Below, piece after piece: positions 32,365 through 38,972 of a stretch of DNA of 38,972 nucleotides. Numbering within the stretch: the stretch's first letter is position 1; each line of letters begins with the position of its first letter. Both the position numbers and the translations under genes were made by a program. The notes under the pieces are model-generated. The model had not been told where the DNA came from and searched no databases. It saw only the letters and a program-made list of their open reading frames with translations. The DNA comes from Pelargonium cotyledonis (taxonomy: Eukaryota; Streptophyta; Magnoliopsida; Geraniales; Geraniaceae), in the NCBI GenBank assembly GCA_036897625.1, contig JAYMTA010000127.1, positions 1 to 38,972 of the forward strand, given 5' to 3'.

Positions 32365-32536
32365 GGTCTCGCACGTGCCGCGATGGATGGCTTAGACGCG
32401 TTATCTACGCGTCCATATCAGTATCAGCGCGTGGAATGGTAACCGAAGCAAAACAGATATTTTGTTTGTTTCTATATATCTCTGCGTTTTCGTGCTTATC
32501 TCTCAAATAGCTTCCTCTTTCTCGCAATTCTTACTT
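32365..32536 (+). promoter_or_regulatory. GPRP core promoter: G-box, dyad, TATA box, non-coding exon 1
   Basis: A G-box CACGTG is at 32372-32377. A perfect dyad GACGCG-7 nt-CGCGTC is at 32395-32413, containing two ACGCGT words. A TATA box TATATA is at 32473-32478, so transcription probably starts near 32505. A short non-coding exon ends at 32536, followed by a GTAAGC donor. G-box and ACGCGT words are found in ABA-responsive plant promoters, so stress or ABA control is possible. Confidence 0.55.
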
Positions 32537-33928
32537 GTAAGCTCTCTTCTCGTTTTTGCTTTCATTTTTGGGTTTTGATTGATCCAAGTTCATATCTTTT
32601 CTGTTTATTGACTTTAATTTTTAGTTCGTTGGACTGGGAAGGTTTTTGCTGCAATGCATGTGACTAGATCTAGTTCAAATTTGTGATTTTTAGCTTGGAT
32701 CATTGATTTTGTTGTTGTTTTTAGGCATTGATTTGTGGTTAGAGTTTAGATCCAGTTATTGACTTTGATTTATGATTCAACTTCAATTGCAGTTACAAGA
32801 TGATGAACTAATTTGTGATTTGTACCAATCGAAATTGTCAATGAGTTTGTTTATTTTATTGATTGTGATCATGATCAAGATCTTGTATGGGCATTAGGAG
32901 AGTGTGTATTGATCATGATCGAGATCCTTTTTAGATACTGTTGAATGATTATCTTGAGATGTTACTTGTGACAGCCCCTGGTTTGACTGTTATATTGTGC
33001 CTTACTTTATCTCTAGAAATCTTAAAATATCGAATTTGTTGACTTTGAAACAAAATCACCAATGCCAAATTACCAATTGTCTTTTGTGGTGTTACTCGGA
33101 TTGCTTCTTGTTGAATAGTAAGCCATAGTTGAGTTCGTCTACGTTTTCATAGGGGTTTTGTGGAGATCTGTGGCTAGACTATGAGCTAAAGAGATTTTGG
33201 CTGTTTGTGTTGAGAACTTTTGTTTAGGAATGGTATTGGGATTAGGATTGGGATTCTAAATAATCATGTTGGTAGTAAGATTTTTGGGTAATGAAATGGC
33301 TTAATTCTCATTCCCATTCTTGATTTTCATTCCCAAATGCTACCTTAATCCTTAGTTCAAATACCTGAGGAGCAATACAGATATATAGATAGATGCTCTT
33401 GATCTTAAGATGTAACTTGCAATAGTCATTGATACGCCTGTTGTATTGTGCCATAATTCTTTCTATGGAAATTGTGAATATCGGATTTGTTGACTTCCAA
33501 ACACAATCACTTGTTGAAGTTTATTACTTGATAAATAAACTCACTATCATTGATTAGATCTTTGTGGCTTTGCTTGGATTGCCTCTTGTTGATAAGATAG
33601 TAAGGTGTAGTTGAGTTCGTCTACGTTTTCATAGAGTTTTGTGGAGGTTCTAAATCATTGACTTTGTAACAAAACTTTTTGGTCATGAGAATGAGTTTGG
33701 AATGAGTCTCATTCCCATTCCCATTCTCTATCATATAATCGGTTACTTGATATAATCTTCATGTTCAAGTATATTGAATCAAAAAAGTTTCAGACTTCAG
33801 AGCGCTTATGGTAATATACTAAATAGTGTGCTTATGTGTTTGTGTGTCTCTAGTATTTTTATTTGCTATTTTCTTTATAGCTACCAAAATCAACTAACAA
33901 ATAATTTGTATGTTGCTTCAGTTTTTAG
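32537..33928 (+). other. 5'-UTR intron of the GPRP gene
   Basis: A 1.4-kb leader intron runs from the GTAAGCTCTC donor at 32537 to the TTTTTAG acceptor at 33927-33928, ten bases before the start codon. It is T-rich on the gene strand, as plant introns that enhance expression often are. It contains a long direct repeat (32950-33168 and 33401-33650) and two GGGAATG/CATTCCC foldback remnants (about 33224-33350 and 33676-33735). Confidence 0.65.
32950..33650 (+). repeat. Direct repeat of about 220-250 bp in the GPRP leader intron
   Basis: Copy 1 (about 32950-33168) and copy 2 (about 33401-33650) share ATCTTGAGATGTTACTTG/ATCTTAAGATGTAACTTG, TGTTGTATTGTGCC or TGTTATATTGTGCC, AATATCG(G)ATTTGTTGACTT, TTGGATTGCCTCTTGTTGA (CGGATTGCTTC in copy 1) and the exact string GTTGAGTTCGTCTACGTTTT. 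The copies are about 450 bp apart. Confidence 0.8.
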
Positions 33929-33938
33929 TTGACAAAAC

Positions 33939-34722
33939 ATGGGTGGTGGAAAGGACAAGCATGACGAATCTGACAAGGGGCTTTTTTCGAATATAGCTCA
34001 TGCTGCATCTGGGTACGCTTCAGGAGGACATGCCCCACACGGGTCATACCCCCAGCATGGCTACCCGCCCCAACAAGGTTACCCTCCTCAAGGCTACCCA
34101 CCCCAACAAGGGGGGTACCCTCCGCAAGGCTACCCGCCCCAGCAAGGCTATCCCCCGCAAGGCTACCCACCCCAGCAAGGCTATCCCCCGCAAGGCTACC
34201 CGCAGCACGGTGGTTATCCACCCGCTGGATATCCTGGTTCATCTGCTCCACATCAATCATCAGGTATTGTTACAATAATTTTTTACTCCATCCTAATTAA
34301 TAACAAAAAGACTTATCTCTTATAGCCCATCATGAGATATTGTCATAAAAAACTCAATGGTCAATGGTATCGAACTATCTAATCTAAGTGGATACTGAAT
34401 TTGGAACGATGGTTTTATAAATTGTAGCTTGTAGTAATGCGGGTAGTTCACTGTGTTTTTAAAAATTTCAGGACATGGAGGCATGGGTGCAATGTTAGCG
34501 GGAGGTGCTGCCGCGGCAGCAGCAGCTGTAGGTGCCCATCACTTGGCTCAGGGTCACCACGGTTCGCATGGTTCACATGGTATCCCCTTTGTCCATGGTG
34601 GCGGTTCCCACATGGGAAACATGGGACACGGGAAGTTCAAGCATGGTAAGCACGGGAAGTTCAAGCACGGGAAGTTTGGAAAGCACGGTGGTGGAAAGCA
34701 TGGGTACAAGAAGTGGAAGTAA
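33939..34722 (+). CDS. GPRP: Glycine/proline-rich protein with XYPPX repeats (GPRP), At4g19200-like
   Basis: Two coding exons, 33939-34263 and 34472-34722, join in phase at SSG|HGG to give 191 aa. Order of parts: an N-terminal [20 protein letters not shown] segment typical of GPRPs; a tandem GYPPQ-type repeat at about residues 37-98; an alanine-rich hydrophobic stretch ([19 protein letters not shown]); and a His/Gly/Lys-rich tail with HGKFKHGK repeats ending HGYKKWK. All are hallmarks of the small plant GPRP family. These proteins have no enzymatic motif. They are reported as small, abundant and stress- or development-linked, and the Ala-rich stretch may contact membranes. Function is not settled. 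The intron splits the protein between repeat and Ala-rich parts, as in family members I recall. The gene follows the conserved order with the WAT1 and CCHC genes. Confidence 0.95.
34048..34215 (+). repeat. GPRP: In-frame minisatellite encoding GYPPQ repeats
   Basis: The DNA encoding the repeat is built from CAAGGCTACCC and CAAGGCTATCCCCCG words with a period of about 33 bp (11 codons). Two units at about 34131-34195 are nearly identical, so unit number is likely to vary between alleles. Confidence 0.85.
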
Positions 34723-37700
34723 ATAGGCTGGGCGTTGTTGTTAGCATTGAATTTGTTTAACTTTTAAAGTTTTTACATTATATAAGGGCCGCCCTTGCTT
34801 GCCGGCTGTTTGTGTGGCGTTGTTGATACTGACTCTATTACATACATATATGTGTCTGACGAACGGGTTGTGATCTCTGTTATGGTTCGTCCTTGACACA
34901 GCGGGCTGCCAAGTGCGTCGGGGTGTAGGGCTGTACTGAGTGTTATCTCCTATTTGAATTTCACAGTATATTATCTATTGATTATGTTGATTTCTTAAAA
35001 TCTTTCTTCTGTATGTTGGAATTATCATCCTTGTTGTTTTAGCTATGTTTTTTGAATGCTTATTATCAGAGTTGCTGCAAGAGATTGCAGTGAGTGGCAT
35101 AAATTGCTAATGAGTGACTTGCCAGTTGCCAATGAACACTATACCTCAATGCGTAGTGTATCAATTTGGAACCCAACCCGATTTGACCATATTTCATGTC
35201 GACTTGAATTTATCTTGTGAAAATTTTGAACAGGACAAATTCACGCGAATATGTGCATTACTTGAAGTTCAATATCCTTCCGAGTTGAATTTAGATAGAC
35301 TTTATAAACTCGATTCAAAATATAAAATTGTCAGCTTTAATCTATGCATTTGTCTCATTGGAGGAGCTTCCGCAAGAGTGCAACCCTTGCGTAAGCCTTT
35401 AGAGGTTAACTATAGTATGGGTTAAAAAAGTTTTGAATTATTATTACTAATAAAATACGACACTTATTTTGAAACGAATGAAGTATAAAACTGTTAAACA
35501 CAACCCAATGAATCTTAACATGTGAATAAGCTGCACGGAATAAATAAACATGTAGTATGATAGATGTGTCAAATATGAAATGATAACTTTTTAAAAGATA
35601 ATTTACTGCGAATGCCCTTAGGAAACTTCTGCGGTTCGAATAATTATCATAATACTTTGAGTTAAAATTCATCATAAAACATGAAAACAATAGATCTACA
35701 TGTTACAAACATACTCTCTCAAACTATCAATAATAGTGACGACGCAAATGATAACAATGAATCTGCTAGTGGATCGAACACGATGAGTCATCAGTAACGA
35801 TGAAATCAACAAAATAATAAATACTAATAAGTCGAATATAATATATCATATATTCAATAGAGAAATTATATGAACAAAAAAGATTGATTCACTATCACAG
35901 TGCTTCAAATATAAATTTTTGACAAAGAATTAAGAAGAAGAAAGAGAACTGATAGAGTTACCAATTTTTGGAAGAGAGTACAATAAAGAGAGATCATTCC
36001 TCACTCACTCACTGCTCAGAGTTTCAATTTGTCATATAAATTTGGGTAATGGGCTTTAACTTTGCTGGAGATAAAACCCAACAATTGGATCCAATATTTA
36101 TTTAATGCTGATTTGACCCATACACTGTTAGATCCATGAACCATATTATATATAATCTACAATATATTTTACATCGAGCTGACAAAAAGATCAACATGTA
36201 AAGCTCGGGCCAAAATACATAAGTATGCTTATAGGGTCATTTTTTACAAGGAAAGCTCTTGAGTCTTCTCTTCCCCCTCTCTAATCGGGATCCACATTCA
36301 AATCTTTTACAAACGGCCTTAACTCTGTGGATATCAAGTCAGTAAATTGTGCGGGACAGTTAAGAAATAGTATCAAATCATATTTGGTGTAAGAAGATGT
36401 TACATCTATGTATTTATAGAATTGTAAACGAGAAATAATTATATGGTTTTGTGAAATGAGGCACCTTTTACCATTATGGACCTGATATTATCGAGTCGAA
36501 ACAATAATATTTTACGAGTTGTTGTCTCATTTGTCAACTCTACCTAAAACTAGACTCTCGGAGAATTTTAGAAGCTTATATAGATATATAAATTGGTCCA
36601 AAAAATGGTTTTCGGAAATAATAAATAAAAAAAATATTATTTTAATAGTTTTGGAAGAACACTTGATAGTAATTGTCACAAACCAAACTTTAAACATGTG
36701 GCTGACTAGTTTATGAGTCACTTGCTCAACTGGCATGAATCTCCCAGTCAAATTAGTTAGGAATTCACTAATTAATTAATCCCAACTGCTAATTAATTAA
36801 TTAATTGTCAAATAGGAAATCAGTTTTATTCTGTAAATCAATTAATTAGTCCAACTGTCTATTGTCTGGCTTTGTATTTGTTTTTAAAAAACTGGTTTAT
36901 CAACTAAACACTAATCAACCATAGAGAAGAACGTACCCGGATGCTTCCTTTATGTTATCACTAATTAATTATATAAATTTATGTACTTAATTATTAATTA
37001 ATTAATTAATTAATTAATTATATCTTTAAGTCTCTCTCGTAATTAATGCTTCATGTCTGTGAGTGTACATTGTAATACGTACGTACAAATGTGTACCTCA
37101 AATTAAAGCTAAGCACGTGTCTCCTCTACTATTCAGTTATACTACTATTAATTTTATAATTTTTATTTGTTTAATAAAGTCAAAACATCTTGCTCTAAAT
37201 AAATAAAAAAAAGTCAAAACATCTTAATTACTATTTTAATAGTTTTGGTTTTGGGTCATCGTGTTAATGATAAGTTTACTTAATCATAATATAAGTTTTT
37301 GGAGAATTAATACACTACTTATGCAGTGTCTAATCCATGAAGTCAAAACTTGTATATTTAGTAAAAGAAGAGATAAAACAATCTATCAAATTATTGAAAT
37401 ATAAAATAGACTTATTTCAATCATTTGTTTGATATCACGTTTATTTGAGTCAGGATCAAATTAGTACATTAGAGTGTATTATATATTCTTTTCAGGTGTT
37501 GATATAGTTGTCTGGAAAATATTATTAGTTTGAGTTGTGGGTGCGGGGAGGTTGAGGACTTGAGGGATGAAGTAGAAGGTTGATGTATTGTGGAATTGAG
37601 CAGAAACTTGGGTAATTCTCTGTGCTAGAACTCGCGTACAAGATCTGAGGCCCGACCTTGCTTGCGGAGCCATGTCATCAGAAATGAAAAACTAAGTGAG

Positions 37701-38375
37701 AGAAGCAGCGACGGGGGTATGAAGCCACAACCTTGTTTATGAAGGTGCGACATTGAGAGCAAATGCTTTGTCCTTGTTGACCAGTTCTATGTGCAACTTG
37801 GTTCTCACGACGCATTTTAAGTCTTTGTCTTGTGATGTAATCTTAGTCTGAGATATTCTTTGATTTCTCTAGGAGATATATATTGTTTGGATATCACATA
37901 TCACTTCATCATTTGTTGTCTATATTTATAATTTTTTAGTATAACATAAATGTGCAATACAAGTAGATGGATAATGACTTTTTATTTAACCTAAAATTAA
38001 ATACAAAGCCACTTTTTAATTGAGTTGCTAAGTATGAATTATATATGTAGTTGCAAGCTGGTTGAGTTGACATAAAGATTGGAATTATATATTAGTTGTA
38101 TTAATTTGCAAAAGTAGATGAAGCTCCCCTAAATTCCCATGATCCCAATCACATAAATTACATCATTATCATATACAGTGAAAATGAAAGGTTGTTTTTG
38201 GAGTGGTTTCCAGTTTCCACTCTTGTTTTCACATATATATATAATCCAACTTGCAAAACCGTTGTTGATTTCGAACGCCACTACTAAACTAAATAATTAA
38301 TTATACTAAAATTTGAATTATCAATGTGATTAGAACTATATATATAAGGATTGATAGATGTAAGCCAATTACTTT
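34723..38375. other. Long gene-free AT-rich intergenic region
   Basis: The first 250 bases probably include the GPRP 3' UTR. Around 35459-35485 is a lone end resembling the Stowaway-like MITE (GACACTTATTTTGAAACGAA, then TGAAGTA). TTAA/ATTAATTA repeats occur at about 36765-36802 and 36988-37021. A 64-codon minus-strand open frame at 37479-37673 has no recognisable motif. No RNA gene or conserved coding exon is visible. Confidence 0.5.
36988..37021. repeat. Self-complementary (TTAA)n microsatellite
   Basis: About eight ATTA/TTAA tetranucleotide units in a row. A shorter run occurs at about 36765-36802. The unit is its own complement, so the tract can form a cruciform. Confidence 0.85.
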
Positions 38376-38529
38376 TTGGCTTAGACTAAGCCACCAATAA
38401 AGTGTTGACACCTCATTAAAATGACTTGGATCAGGGCGGGTCGCTCCGCTCCCACTAATTCACTTGGGTGGGTACAAGTGATTTTAATGAGATGACAACG
38501 TCCTATTGGCTTGGCTTAAACTAAGCCAA
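38376..38529. mobile_element. Foldback MITE with about 50-bp inverted arms, copy 1
   Basis: The left arm 38376-38426 (TTGGCTTAGACTAAGCC ... GACACCTCATTAAAATGACT) pairs with the right arm 38477-38529 (AGTGATTTTAATGAGATGAC ... TAAACTAAGCCAA). The loop of about 50 bases contains GGTCGCTCCGCTCC. The element is about 154 bp and non-coding. A second copy begins at about 38875. Confidence 0.8.
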
Positions 38530-38874
38530 AAAAATTATGGTTTAAATACATTATTATATATATATATATATGTGAGTGAGAGAATAAAAACTACTACATA
38601 ACCACTGAGTGAGAAGAGCTCTCGAGTTTGATCCTCACTCAACACACATGTGAGAGAGAGGTGAGAAATCATTAACCTGTGACCCTCGAATAATGACTAG
38701 TTTGAATATGATCAGATGACTTAAATGTGTTTATCGCGAAAATGCGAATCTATTCAAGAACCTCGTGATTTAAACCAAAATAACTACCACATAAACATTT
38801 ATAGTTTTTTTCTATTTTTTATAATAAACTAAAAGTAAAATGTGTATTAGTTGACTAATATAACTTTATATAAG

Positions 38875-38972
38875 TTGCAACTTAACCAAGCCAATGAAGT
38901 GATGACACCTCATTAAATTTCACTTATACACACCCAAGTGAATTTGTTAGAGCGGAGCGAGCAGTCTAAATC
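38875..38972. mobile_element. Foldback MITE copy 2, cut by window end
   Basis: CCAAGCCAATGAAGTGATGA, CACCTCATTAAATTTCACTT, ACACCCAAGTGAATTTGTTA and GAGCGGAGCGAGC follow in the same order as the reverse complement of copy 1. The copy is in opposite orientation to copy 1 and runs off the end of the window. Confidence 0.75.

Noticed and set aside
32310..32510. 66-codon plus-strand frame in the GPRP promoter
   Set aside because: It overlaps the G-box and TATA box and lacks any recognisable motif.
37479..37673. 64-codon minus-strand open frame starting MAPQARSGLRSCTRVL
   Set aside because: Its basic start looks a little like a targeting peptide, but there is no recognised family, no flanking exon with matching phase and no gene context. 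Chance ORF is more likely.

Overview
This is nuclear DNA from a flowering plant. The evidence is AT-rich sequence, GT-AG introns of about 80 bp to 1.6 kb, short foldback transposons in introns and intergenic spaces, and gene models that match eudicot proteins exon by exon. A rosid eudicot with a compact genome is likely; I cannot name the species. No bacterial, organellar or viral genes were seen.

Eight protein-coding genes can be rebuilt across introns with consistent phase. Left to right: (1) a CCR4-homolog-4 type nuclease with an organelle-targeting-like first exon (minus, 1089-5074); (2) a small lysine-rich DUF1764 protein (minus, 6723-7127), head-to-head with (3) a small conserved plant protein of unknown function (plus, 8159-10684); (4) a RING-H2 E3 ubiquitin ligase with a predicted N-myristoylation site (plus, 12449-17250); (5) a BZR1-type beta-amylase of the BAM7/BAM8 class (plus, 18356-23237); (6) a CCHC zinc-knuckle protein with a Cir_N region and a repetitive RS/RH-rich tail, At4g19190-like (minus, 23625-27578); (7) a WAT1-related EamA transporter, At4g19185-like (minus, 28784-30860); (8) a glycine/proline-rich XYPPX-repeat protein, At4g19200-like (plus, 33939-34722, with a 5'-UTR intron). 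From 34.7 kb to the end there is no convincing gene, only AT-rich DNA and small transposons.

From memory of Arabidopsis, genes 4-5 match neighbours At5g45290-At5g45300 and genes 6-8 match At4g19190, At4g19185 and At4g19200. Two Arabidopsis blocks therefore appear to be merged here in one ancestral order. The genes do not form a pathway; their adjacency is conserved synteny. Two may act in transcription or RNA control (BZR1-BAM, CCHC/Cir_N), one in RNA turnover (CCR4), one in ubiquitination and one in transport.

The most unusual points are in the BZR1-BAM gene: a one-base frame break at a run of nine C in its first exon, and substitutions at sugar-binding positions on top of those usual for this non-catalytic class. 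Also notable are several unlabelled repeat systems: a four-unit repeat of about 225 bp in a CCR4 intron, a six-unit repeat of about 98 bp beyond the DUF1764 gene, three repeats of about 75 bp upstream of the GPRP gene, and at least four families of small inverted-repeat elements.
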